Part shown: piece by piece, positions 1-5,748 of the stretch | Layout of the letters: each line of letters opens with the position of its first letter | How positions within the stretch are numbered: the stretch's first letter is position 1 | Source: an uncultured Collinsella sp. | Lineage (GTDB): Bacteria; Actinomycetota; Coriobacteriia; Coriobacteriales; Coriobacteriaceae | DNA length: 5,748 nucleotides | NCBI GenBank assembly: GCA_902474645.1 | Contig: CABRWN010000136.1 | Span: 1-5,748 of the forward strand | Direction of reading: 5' to 3' | Translations under genes and position numbers: made by a program | Notes under the pieces: model-generated | Database searches by the model: none | What the model was told of the DNA's origin: nothing | What the model saw: the letters and a program-made list of their open reading frames with translations, nothing else

Positions 1-53
1 GCGACGGGGGCGAGGCGAATGGCTGAGCGGTATCGATATGCGGGTTCAACGGT

Positions 54-59
54 ATTATA
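54..59 (-). promoter_or_regulatory. Possible leftward -10 box
   Basis: The minus strand reads TATAAT, a perfect -10 hexamer, in an AT-rich stretch. No good -35 is found at 16-18 bases upstream (the best reads AAGTTA). If real, it would drive a leftward gene beyond the window. A perfect hexamer in AT-rich sequence is easily chance. Confidence 0.12.
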
Positions 60-67
60 TTGACTAC
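59..67. repeat. Left copy of 9-bp direct repeat ATTGACTAC
   Basis: ATTGACTAC occurs here and again at 1600-1608 in the same orientation. The two copies bracket the low-GC segment holding the MFS gene and its small partner. The left copy is 9 bases beyond the small gene's stop. No matching terminal inverted repeats follow inside the copies (ATAGATT on the left, TGTGACG reading in from the right), so this does not look like a classical transposon target duplication. It could be a recombination or attachment remnant, or chance. Confidence 0.3.
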
Positions 68-75
68 ATAGATTA

Positions 76-276
76 TTAACTTGCTTGACTTGTAAACCTA
101 GTCGTCCTGTCATCATATTCAACTTCGAAAAAAGGGGAATGAGGGCATCCCGATGCATCGAGTATTACTGGAACCCCGGCGATACGCTGAATGATTTGTG
201 ACGAATAGTCATGTCCATCAAGAAGGCTCGACGCTTCGGGCAGCTCGTCAATCGATATATCAATTCTTGGAGACAT
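76..276 (-). CDS. Small acidic protein (66 aa) of unknown function, coupled to MFS gene
   Basis: I do not recognise this protein. It has 66 residues, is strongly acidic (11 Asp/Glu, 4 Arg, no Lys), has one cysteine (C44 in GCPH) and no membrane segment or signal peptide. The start ATG lies inside the last codons of the MFS gene, giving a 17-base overlap in a different frame. An AGGA ribosome site sits 4 bases before it, which supports real translation and coupling. The frame closes with tandem TAA TAA. Possible roles, all inference, are an accessory or immunity partner of the transporter, a transported peptide precursor, or the N-terminal remnant of a longer gene cut at the module boundary near base 67. 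The stretch VPVILDASGCPHSP faintly recalls the N-terminus of some tyrosine integrases, but I would not call it one. Confidence 0.5.
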   Translation of the reverse strand: MSPRIDISIDELPEASSLLDGHDYSSQIIQRIAGVPVILDASGCPHSPFFEVEYDDRTTRFTSQAS

Positions 277-1459
277 GTATTCCTACCATTTTTAAAGAAA
301 CAACGGCGGTAATTGCTATCGCGATTGCGCCAATAACACCGAGCGCTATCTGAATGGGATATAACCCCAACACATATCCAAATATGGAGAAAAACATTGC
401 AGAAAAGAGAGCCCTTACCAGAGACGCGACGGAAAGGATCGTCGCGCGGAGATCGTCCGCTATCGCGTCTTGGATTAAGTTTTCCGAAGTGATGTACACC
501 ACTTCTGGGAGAAAACAAAGCACCATGCTAAGGCCAAACAAACACAGCGGATTTGAAGCGAACCACGGAAGAATCATGAAAAGACCGGCCTCGATTAGCA
601 TCGAGCCGAGCATGGTATTTCTTTTCCCGAAACGCGATGAGAAGAAATCTGCTGCAATGTAGGCCGTCGCATTTACTGCATAGGATGCACCGAAAAAGAT
701 TCCTATTATGGAGACGGGAGCATCAAATGCGTCGAATACCAACTGATTCAAGTTGTAATAACTCCCATAGAATCCATCGAGCATGCTTGTGCCGATTAGA
801 AGAAGCAACACCGCAAAAGCGGATTCTCCAATGCACCAGGTTTCGCGTCTGAAGACCTTGGCTACGTCAAACCTTTCCTCCCCAGAGTTTTTGGAATGGG
901 TCGTTTCCATCCTCTCAATGGGATACAGAAGGAAAAGCTGCAGGAGATAGAAAACGGAAACGCATACGTAGAGGGCACTCCAAGATACTTGGGCAATGAA
1001 TGATCCAAGTACGATTGCCACTCCCGTCGCGATTGATTGCGCGGCAAGCAGCCGAGCGTTGATGGTGAGGAAGCGCTCTCCTTGACCGGCATTTCGGGCA
1101 ATTTCATATAAAAGTGCTTGTTCGGCTCCCGATTGAAGGGAGTAGGCGAGTGCCTCAACAAGGGAAAGCGCGACGAGAAAGGGGCCTGAGAGCAACAGCA
1201 TGCCAGCCGTATGGAAGAAAAGCAGCAGCACGCCCACTTGAATCGAGAACTTCTTTCCAAAGAAATCGCCTATCAGCCCTGTTGGCAGCTCGAGGACGAC
1301 CGTTGCAATGTTAAACAGGGCTTGATAAAGCGCGATTTCCGTGACAGACATTCCTTTCTCCGCAAGGAAAAGTAGAAACACTCCCCGATTTAAAACAAAT
1401 CCCGCGAGAACGAAAAAGGCGGAATAGACGTGCAGTTGCGTAGTGGCTTGCTTGTTCAT
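260..1459 (-). CDS. MFS transporter, 12 membrane segments
   Basis: A 399-residue major facilitator superfamily permease, expected in the cytoplasmic membrane and probably driven by the proton gradient. Twelve hydrophobic segments can be placed at roughly residues 10-33, 41-63, 72-92, 93-118, 138-160, 161-180, 212-235, 247-271, 282-301, 303-325, 338-365 and 367-391. A polar loop at about 183-210 separates the two halves. The family's motif A appears after segment 2 as GLIGDFFGKKF (61-71), and a degenerate copy, ADFFSSRFGKR (270-280), follows segment 8. The LRATILS stretch (338-344) resembles MFS drug-efflux-like permeases. The substrate cannot be read from sequence. The ATG has a GGAAG ribosome site 7 bases upstream. 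GC is well below the neighbouring operon (38% in 361-420 against 73% in 2641-2700, by hand count), which suggests transfer. Its end overlaps the 66-residue gene. Confidence 0.92.
   Translation of the reverse strand: MNKQATTQLHVYSAFFVLAGFVLNRGVFLLFLAEKGMSVTEIALYQALFNIATVVLELPTGLIGDFFGKKFSIQVGVLLLFFHTAGMLLLSGPFLVALSLVEALAYSLQSGAEQALLYEIARNAGQGERFLTINARLLAAQSIATGVAIVLGSFIAQVSWSALYVCVSVFYLLQLFLLYPIERMETTHSKNSGEERFDVAKVFRRETWCIGESAFAVLLLLIGTSMLDGFYGSYYNLNQLVFDAFDAPVSIIGIFFGASYAVNATAYIAADFFSSRFGKRNTMLGSMLIEAGLFMILPWFASNPLCLFGLSMVLCFLPEVVYITSENLIQDAIADDLRATILSVASLVRALFSAMFFSIFGYVLGLYPIQIALGVIGAIAIAITAVVSLKMVGIHVSKN
281..284 (-). promoter_or_regulatory. Ribosome site for the 66-aa gene, inside the MFS gene
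   Basis: On the minus strand AGGA lies 4 bases before the ATG at 274-276, within the codons for the final residues of the MFS protein. It supports this start and translational coupling of the two genes. Confidence 0.5.
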
Positions 1460-1515
1460 TTGATACTTCCGATGACATTTTTGGCCTAGCGGGCGGCGGA
1501 ATCAACCGAAGATGA

Positions 1516-1529
1516 GGCGCGTTGGCGCC
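1516..1529 (-). terminator. Weak hairpin after the spermidine-synthase-like gene
   Basis: GGCGC and GCGCC pair around a 4-base loop. The hairpin is about 90 bases past the stop of the 1617-2492 gene and upstream of the MFS gene. On the minus strand it is followed by TCATCTTCGG, not a proper T run, so it is at best a weak terminator. It also lies between the possible MFS promoter and the MFS start, so it could instead be a leader structure. Confidence 0.22.
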
Positions 1530-1552
1530 GGGCGTCCAGATGCGTCATGCTG

Positions 1553-1579
1553 AAAATAGATGAAGCGTATGATTGACAA
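1553..1579 (-). promoter_or_regulatory. Possible promoter of the MFS module
   Basis: The minus strand shows TTGTCA (1574-1579, five of six -35 bases) and TATTTT (1553-1558, four of six -10 bases), separated by only 15 bases. The short spacer makes it a poor match. It is the best candidate in the 157-base gap upstream of the MFS gene, and it lies inside the low-GC segment, so the module may carry its own promoter. Confidence 0.2.
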
Positions 1580-1599
1580 AACCATAGAGCCCGTCACAA

Positions 1600-1608
1600 A
1601 TTGACTAC
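1600..1608. repeat. Right copy of 9-bp direct repeat ATTGACTAC
   Basis: Second copy of the repeat at 59-67, in the same orientation. It is 9 bases past the stop of the 1617-2492 gene, just where GC content drops. The copies are about 1.54 kb apart. Matching does not extend beyond the 9 bases on either side. Confidence 0.3.
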
Positions 1609-1616
1609 TCCCAATG

Positions 1617-2492
1617 CTAGTCGTGAAGGACGGTGCCGAGGAAGTCGGTGTCGAAGGGCACGGCTTCGGCAAAGGCATAGTCGCCGTCGCTGGCGATGAG
1701 CAGGTAGTTCTCCTCGCCGCCGAACTTCGCATCGCCGCACGGGACCACCCAGGCATGGGCGAATACCTCGAGTGCCGTGGCAGCGCAGTCGCGCAGGAAC
1801 GTCACGTCGCTCCCCTCGTTTGCGCTCACGATATTGGCGACGTAGACACCACCAACATTTAGGCTGCCCCGCACTAAACGCAACGCCTCAACCGTCGCCA
1901 ACTCGCGTACGGGCTCGGCACCGCCAAAGCAATCGCTCACGACCGCGTCATAGCAACGATGGCCCACGCTCGTCACACCCAGATACGAGCGAGCCTCAGC
2001 GGTTATCACCCGCAGGCGATCGCCCGCCGCGCGTTCCAGCTCGTCTAGGTAGAACCAGCGGCGCGCCAGGCGCGTAATCTCTCCGTCATACTCGATGACG
2101 TCCATGCGCAAGCCCTCGTGCGACATCAGGGCGAATTTAGGATAGGCAAACCCGCCGCCGCCCAGCATAAGCATGCGGTCGATACCGTGACCATAAGCGT
2201 CGCGCATCGCATCCTCGGCCTCAAACACGTCGTCAAACGCGCGATAGTACGCAAAGACGGGCTCCGCCCAGCGCTCGCCAACGTAACTCGCGCTTTGGTA
2301 GACGCCGCCTTGCACCAATACGCGGACTTCGTCGCCGCCCTCATCGTGCACGCGTTTCACACGCGCCAACCCATTGCGGGTTCGCGCAACCTGCAGACAG
2401 GCAGCACGAACAGCGACAGCGGCCGCACCCAGCGCCGCGGCTCCCAGAGCAACGCCGGCAACGACGCCGGCAGAAACACTCGGCTTGTTCAT
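1617..2492 (-). CDS. Spermidine-synthase-fold protein, membrane-anchored, probably not a true polyamine synthase
   Basis: 291 residues. An Ala/Gly/Val-rich hydrophobic segment at about 8-36 looks like a membrane anchor. From about 60 on it has the Rossmann methyltransferase fold of the spermidine synthase family. The glycine loop is LMLGGGGFAYPKF (108-120). The nucleoside-binding acidic residue is E134 in VIEYD. AEARSYL (165-171) and YDAVVSDCFGG (181-191, D187) match the later core motifs. In aminopropyltransferases the loop reads GGGDGG; here that Asp is Gly (114), so putrescine binding and catalysis as in SpeE are unlikely. Binding of S-adenosylmethionine or a related nucleoside remains plausible. 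The start ATG directly follows the stop of the Elp3-like gene and has a good ribosome site, so the two genes are co-translated. A role linked to tRNA modification is only suggested by this context. Confidence 0.88.
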   Translation of the reverse strand: MNKPSVSAGVVAGVALGAAALGAAAVAVRAACLQVARTRNGLARVKRVHDEGGDEVRVLVQGGVYQSASYVGERWAEPVFAYYRAFDDVFEAEDAMRDAYGHGIDRMLMLGGGGFAYPKFALMSHEGLRMDVIEYDGEITRLARRWFYLDELERAAGDRLRVITAEARSYLGVTSVGHRCYDAVVSDCFGGAEPVRELATVEALRLVRGSLNVGGVYVANIVSANEGSDVTFLRDCAATALEVFAHAWVVPCGDAKFGGEENYLLIASDGDYAFAEAVPFDTDFLGTVLHD

Positions 2493-4400
2493 CTAGAGCT
2501 CCTTTTGCAGATAAAGGCCATGGTCATAAAATCCAAGATGGCGATAGTACTCGCGTGTGCCAATCGCGCTAATCACGTTGATACGCGCATAACCCGCATC
2601 CCGGGCAATCTCGCACGCACGCTCTACGAGCAAACGCCCCAACCCGTGATGCTGCGCCGCCTGGCCCTGGTCGCCCACGCGCGCCGCCATGCCATACACG
2701 TGCACCTCGCGAATCATCGCCTCGTCCGGCGTCGTCGGCAACTCGTCCGCATGTGCGGCAACAAACGAATGGTCGGGCAGCGACAACCGCAAAAAGCCCG
2801 CGATCTTGCCCCGCGGCGTCACCCACTGCAAAAAGCGCTCGTGAGTCACCGGCGTCTCGTACGCCACTTCCTCATCAAGAGAAAGCTCATCCAAGTCGGC
2901 ACCCGCGGTACTGATCTCGCGATAGCGAATCTCGCGCACCACTGTGCCTTCTCCACGAGCCGCCAAGCGATTCTCGACGAGCTGACGCAGGTTGGGCTTC
3001 TTGTTGCCCACCATGATGTCGTCGGAACTAAAGTCGCGAATCATGCGGCTGATACGGCAAAACGCCGGTGTCACCACGATGTCATCGGCCAGCACGTCGA
3101 GCAGCTCGTCCTCGGTATAGGGGCGCCACTCGCCGCGCTCGTAGCAGCCCACCAGACGCGAGCCCTCGATGAGCGCACACGGGTAGACCTTGACCTCGTC
3201 GGGCATAAAGGCCCCTTCGGTCATAAAGCGCTCGTAGTCGCGCTTGTCCCCCTCGGGTGTGGCGCCCAGCAAGTTGAGCATAAAATGCGCATGGATCTTA
3301 AAGCCAAACAGGCGCGCAAGCGAAAACGCCCGCTCGATCTGAGCCACCGAAATGCGACGCTCGTTGATATCGAGCAGGTGCTGGTCGAGGCTCTGGATCC
3401 CCATCTGAATCTTGGTGCAACCCAAGCGGCGGATAAGCGTGAGGGCCTGCGGCGTTACAGCATCGGGACGCGTCTCGATAACGAGCCCCACCACGCGATG
3501 CTTCGCCGTCTCGTTGATGCGCTGCTGACGCTCAAGCTCCTCCATCGTTGCCGTCTGCCACTCGGCAGCCTCGCCCCATGGCGTACCGGGGCCGTACAGA
3601 CGACGCACCGCGCGGTTGTAGCCGCCCACAGCAACATCCACGCTCTCCTGCTCGCCTGCAACACCGCTCGCGAGCTCGGCCTCGTCGGTCGCAATACCGG
3701 CGGCCCGATAGCGCTCGCGGCGCTCCGCTACCACCGGCGGCAGGGCATCGGCGGGAGCGTCATCGAGTAGACGCCCTGCCTCGGCACGACTGATGCCCGG
3801 ACGCGCCAACATGGGGTTGGCCGCCACGCCCGCCACTGCATCATCATTGAGCGCACGGAAGAGCTCTGACATAAACCATGCCTGATACCCTTGCGGATAG
3901 TCGCTCCAGGTACCGCCAAGAACGATAAGCTCGATCTTGTCAGTTGCATGCCCCATCTGCGAAAGCGCGGTCAGACGAGCGCTCACCTGCAGATACGGGT
4001 CAAAGCAATTTTGTTCCGCACGGGCGCACGCCGGCTCGGCGTGCAGATAACTTTTGGGCATGCGCAGATCGTTGGGACAAAACAGGCAATCACCCGAGCA
4101 CGGCCAGGGCTTGGTAATGACGGTAATGGTCGCCACGCCTGAGGCCGTTCGGCGCGGCTTCATACGCAGCACCTGCAGCAGTTGACGCTCCAGATCGGCA
4201 TCGACATTCCACGCTGTCCAACGAGCCAGCTCCTCACGTTTTACCCGCTGGTAGAACGGCAGCAGACGGCGCTTGGCCAGATCACGCTTGTCGGCACCCT
4301 CACGACGCGCCTCAGCATGTATCAGTTTGACGAGAGCCTTGTCGTCCACGGTTTCGCCGCGACGCAGGGCCTCGAGTATGTTCAAGATAATCTGTTCCAT
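2493..4400 (-). CDS. elp3: Elp3-family radical SAM / GNAT tRNA U34 modification enzyme
   Basis: 635 residues, cytoplasmic. Known Elp3 proteins build the carboxymethyl group on C5 of wobble uridine in tRNA from acetyl-CoA and radical SAM chemistry. The radical SAM part spans about 90-460. Its cluster cysteines are C101, C105 and C108 in CSGDCLFCP, a CX3CX2C spacing. Other family motifs are LIVLGGTW (158-165), VGLVIETRPD (304-313), KIQMGIQSLD (330-339), HFMLNLLG (372-379) and VKVYPCALIEGSRL (403-416). The GNAT domain covers about 520-635, with REVHVYG (564-570), acetyl-CoA loop QHHGLGRLL (583-591) and TREYYRHLGF (615-624). It is longer than many bacterial and archaeal Elp3 proteins. Much of the excess is an insert at about 186-290, between the cluster and the ETRPD strand. 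The ATG has only a poorly spaced GGGG two bases upstream, and no in-frame alternative start lies close by. It is first gene of an operon with the 1617-2492 gene. Confidence 0.95.
   Translation of the reverse strand: MEQIILNILEALRRGETVDDKALVKLIHAEARREGADKRDLAKRRLLPFYQRVKREELARWTAWNVDADLERQLLQVLRMKPRRTASGVATITVITKPWPCSGDCLFCPNDLRMPKSYLHAEPACARAEQNCFDPYLQVSARLTALSQMGHATDKIELIVLGGTWSDYPQGYQAWFMSELFRALNDDAVAGVAANPMLARPGISRAEAGRLLDDAPADALPPVVAERRERYRAAGIATDEAELASGVAGEQESVDVAVGGYNRAVRRLYGPGTPWGEAAEWQTATMEELERQQRINETAKHRVVGLVIETRPDAVTPQALTLIRRLGCTKIQMGIQSLDQHLLDINERRISVAQIERAFSLARLFGFKIHAHFMLNLLGATPEGDKRDYERFMTEGAFMPDEVKVYPCALIEGSRLVGCYERGEWRPYTEDELLDVLADDIVVTPAFCRISRMIRDFSSDDIMVGNKKPNLRQLVENRLAARGEGTVVREIRYREISTAGADLDELSLDEEVAYETPVTHERFLQWVTPRGKIAGFLRLSLPDHSFVAAHADELPTTPDEAMIREVHVYGMAARVGDQGQAAQHHGLGRLLVERACEIARDAGYARINVISAIGTREYYRHLGFYDHGLYLQKEL
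2499..2504 (-). promoter_or_regulatory. Ribosome site for the 1617-2492 gene, inside the elp3 end
   Basis: AAGGAG lies 6 bases before the ATG and is formed by the Lys-Glu codons of the Elp3-like protein's final ...QKEL. With stop TAG and ATG touching, this is a textbook arrangement for translational coupling. Confidence 0.75.
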
Positions 4401-4410
4401 GACCCCATTG

Positions 4411-4450
4411 TAAAGGCAAAGGCGCCGAAGCCGACCACGGCCCCGGCGCC
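4411..4450 (-). terminator. Intrinsic terminator of the DUF4097 gene, possibly an elp3 leader attenuator
   Basis: GGCGCCG (4421-4427) pairs with CGGCGCC (4444-4450). An inner GCCG (4430-4433) pairs with CGGC (4438-4441) around an ACCA loop, leaving a 2 by 2 internal bulge. Read on the minus strand, the hairpin is followed by TTTGCCTTT (4412-4420), a fair but interrupted T tract. It lies 49 bases past the DUF4097 stop and ends 11 bases before the Elp3 ATG. Because the candidate elp3 promoter is upstream of it, the same hairpin would sit in the elp3 leader. Confidence 0.6.
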
Positions 4451-4473
4451 TCCATCAAACAGCGCGTCTATGG

Positions 4474-4502
4474 TTTATAAGTCTTCGATAACCACCCGTC
4501 AC
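4474..4502 (-). promoter_or_regulatory. Candidate promoter of the elp3 operon
   Basis: The minus strand reads GTGACG (4497-4502, four of six -35 bases), a 17-base spacer and TATAAA (4474-4479, five of six -10 bases). The -35 overlaps the stop codon of the DUF4097 gene. Transcription would begin near 4467 and pass through the hairpin at 4421-4450 before reaching the Elp3 start. Confidence 0.4.
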
Positions 4503-5401
4503 TCTGAATCAAACGACATGTCGCCCGAATCGACTTCAAAACGATACGTGGCAGACTTGTCACCGTTATCGAATTCAAGATTCAAAATGGTCTCGCCGTC
4601 GTAGCCAAGCGGAAGGAAATCGCTCTCGAAGTCGCCGCTGCCCAAGGTGAGGCTCGCCTTAAAGCCCGTCGAGTTCGGAACCGTCATCTCCACATCGCCC
4701 GAGCCCACACTCACGTCCATCGACTTCGTGGGGGCCTGGTAAAACTCGAACGTCACATCGCCCGAACCGACCTCAGCGCTGAGCGCATCAGTCACGCTGC
4801 CCGTAAACTCTACATCTCCCGCATCCAGGAAAAGGTCGAAACCATCACAGATGACACCGGCAATCTGCAGATCACCCGAGCCCACGTGCGCGTTGACTCC
4901 CTTCAGATGTTCGGCAACACGGCGCGGCAGCTCGACCGTAACTGAGCGATCGATTGCCTTACCGTCGTCACTTCCAAACTGGGAAACCTTGAGCGTCGAG
5001 TCCTCGACGGATGCGATGTTTTGCGTCGCGGCCTTGGAGGCATCCATACCATTGGCAACGCGTCCCCGCTCGATAACGCGAACCTTGTTGCCATCAACAA
5101 CCTTGACGTCCACCGTAGCCGCATTGATATCGAAATCGAGGTAGCGGAACTCATCGGCATCAAAGGTCGTACACGAAAGCTGCTGAGGCCGAGCGGAATA
5201 GTTACCGCTATCGTTCATAAAATCGTCGTCGTCAACCACATCGTCCATACCGGACAAGCCGGATACAACATCGTCGAGATCCCACGGGCCATCAAAATGA
5301 ATCAAAGTCCGCGAAACGCCAAAAACGAGCCCGATAATCAGTACAAACGCTCCGATGCCAACGCCCAAGCGCACCTTGGATTCATGCGAGAGCTTCATCA
5401 T
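4499..5401 (-). CDS. Membrane-anchored DUF4097-type protein with GSGD turn repeats
   Basis: 300 residues. A single hydrophobic segment at about 12-30 follows a short basic start and has no clear cleavage site, so the protein is probably anchored with its C-terminal part outside. A very acidic linker follows (residues 40-66, including DDVVDDDD). The body from about 75 is beta-rich. It repeats a turn of the form G-S-G-D, with Asp at 177, 196, 215, 236, 257 and 294, plus a degenerate NGD at 279-281. The 19-21-residue spacing from 177 to 257 fits the right-handed beta-helix style of DUF4097 (putative adhesin) proteins. The biochemical role of this family is not established. In other Gram-positives such genes often sit beside small membrane or PadR-type regulators. 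The start overlaps the preceding gene's stop by 4 bases. AAGG lies 6 bases before the first of two adjacent ATG codons, and either could be used. Confidence 0.87.
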   Translation of the reverse strand: MMKLSHESKVRLGVGIGAFVLIIGLVFGVSRTLIHFDGPWDLDDVVSGLSGMDDVVDDDDFMNDSGNYSARPQQLSCTTFDADEFRYLDFDINAATVDVKVVDGNKVRVIERGRVANGMDASKAATQNIASVEDSTLKVSQFGSDDGKAIDRSVTVELPRRVAEHLKGVNAHVGSGDLQIAGVICDGFDLFLDAGDVEFTGSVTDALSAEVGSGDVTFEFYQAPTKSMDVSVGSGDVEMTVPNSTGFKASLTLGSGDFESDFLPLGYDGETILNLEFDNGDKSATYRFEVDSGDMSFDSE

Positions 5402-5748
5402 TCATCACCTTCTTTGGCACTCGACTCAGCGGTGGTCGCAGCAGCCACGTCAGCATCAACCGCTGTGGAAACGTCCTCCCCCTTAGTCCTAGCGACCGCC
5501 GGTGCCGGACCAACCTGGATATCCCCACGCGCCCAATCACCATCGAGCGCACGTGCCACCCAGTGATAGATAGGGATCGTAAAGAAGATCAGTGCGGCAA
5601 AGGGGCCGGCACCAAACAGGAACATCAGCAAAAAGAACAGCAGCCAGCACACGGCCCAATACGGGAACGACTGGAACGGGCCCTTCACCGGAGTCGGGCC
5701 AACTGCGCCGCCACTCGTCGCCTGCGCCGTAGCGGCATTGGCGGCCTG
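5398..5748 (-). CDS. Two-segment membrane protein, N-terminus beyond the window
   Basis: 116 residues are visible and the frame is open to the window edge. A GTG at 5686-5688 could start a 96-residue form, but the codons upstream stay open and encode an Ala/Thr/Gly-rich linker, so I infer a longer protein. Two hydrophobic segments follow, FPYWAVCWLLFFLLMFLFGAG and a second around PFAALIFFTIPIYHW, joined by a very short turn. A small basic and aromatic patch (HWVARALDGDWARGD) and a polar, acidic, Ala-rich tail come after. Two closely spaced segments and polar ends suggest a hairpin in the cytoplasmic membrane. Overlap with the DUF4097 gene (ATGA type) indicates co-translation and a shared envelope-related job. 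It may be the tail of a DUF1700- or PspC-like membrane partner, but no diagnostic motif is visible, so the family is not assigned. Confidence 0.75.
   Translation of the reverse strand, partial: QAANAATAQATSGGAVGPTPVKGPFQSFPYWAVCWLLFFLLMFLFGAGPFAALIFFTIPIYHWVARALDGDWARGDIQVGPAPAVARTKGEDVSTAVDADVAAATTAESSAKEGDE

Larger units (their letters stand above)
1..79 (+). other. Left edge: possible 3' end of a truncated gene, frame undecided
   Basis: The first 52 bases are GC-rich (34 of 52 by hand count), unlike the segment to the right. Several frames are open to the window edge. One plus-strand frame ends in ...RYYIDYIDY with TAA at 77-79. Another plus frame ends in ...AGSTVLY with TGA at 61-63. Two minus-strand frames also run off the edge. 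The frame ending at 79 would place a convergent gene end directly against the stop of the 66-residue gene (stop at 76-78), which is a natural arrangement. The visible part is too short to name a family. This is a placeholder for a probable gene edge, not a firm call. Confidence 0.15.

Noticed and set aside
17..50. tRNA-like words GGCTGAGCGG and GGGTTCAA near the left edge, which could mean a tRNA attachment site
   Set aside because: The two words are about 10 bases apart, leaving no room for an anticodon arm, and no acceptor stem pairs. No tRNA is present in the visible sequence.
194..1601. 10-base inverted match ATTTGTGACG (194-203) and CGTCACAAAT (1592-1601) near the ends of the low-GC module
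   Set aside because: About one such match is expected by chance in 1.5 kb. The left copy lies inside the 66-residue gene, not at the module edge, so it does not act as a terminal repeat.
1617..2492. Calling this gene speE (spermidine synthase)
   Set aside because: The fold matches, but the glycine loop reads GGGGF instead of GGGDG and the protein has an N-terminal membrane segment, so the enzyme name would overstate the evidence.
2118..3770. A 550-codon open frame on the plus strand opposite the elp3 and spermidine-synthase-like genes
   Set aside because: It lies antisense to two proteins with clear family motifs. Its translation is Arg/His/Ala-rich with no motif, as expected of an antisense frame in high-GC coding DNA.
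4851..5566. Plus-strand open frames (4851-5144 and 5021-5566) opposite the DUF4097 and two-segment genes
   Set aside because: They are antisense to genes with convincing membrane segments and repeats, and show no recognisable protein features.

Overview
The window is 5748 bases of bacterial chromosome. Every gene I can support is read on the minus strand, so gene order below runs from high to low coordinates. Base composition, dense coupled operons and the particular form of the Elp3-like protein suggest a high-GC actinobacterium, most likely Coriobacteriia (Collinsella-like). That assignment is inference from protein style. No rRNA, tRNA or CRISPR is visible to confirm it.

Region 1 (about 4421-5748) is a membrane or envelope pair. 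An N-terminally incomplete protein with two membrane segments overlaps by four bases (ATGA type) a membrane-anchored DUF4097-type protein carrying a ladder of GSGD turns. A strong GC hairpin followed by a T-rich stretch closes this unit.

Region 2 (1617-4400) is a two-gene operon. The first gene is a 635-residue Elp3-family radical SAM plus GNAT protein, expected to act on the wobble uridine of tRNA. Its stop is followed directly (TAG-ATG) by a spermidine-synthase-fold protein with an N-terminal membrane anchor. That protein lacks the Asp of the GGGDG motif and is probably not a real polyamine synthase. A candidate promoter for the operon lies upstream of the hairpin, so the hairpin may also act as an attenuator in the elp3 leader.

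Region 3 (about 68-1600) has clearly lower GC. It holds a 12-segment MFS exporter-type transporter and, overlapping its end by 17 bases, an unrecognised 66-residue acidic protein. The segment is bounded by two copies of ATTGACTAC and returns to GC-rich sequence at the left edge, so it looks like a small acquired cargo module. Bases 1-75 are probably the edge of another gene, but the reading frame cannot be decided.

I found no clearly new system. The best leads are the MFS plus 66-residue coupled pair, and the conserved-looking coupling of Elp3 to a degenerate spermidine-synthase-fold protein.
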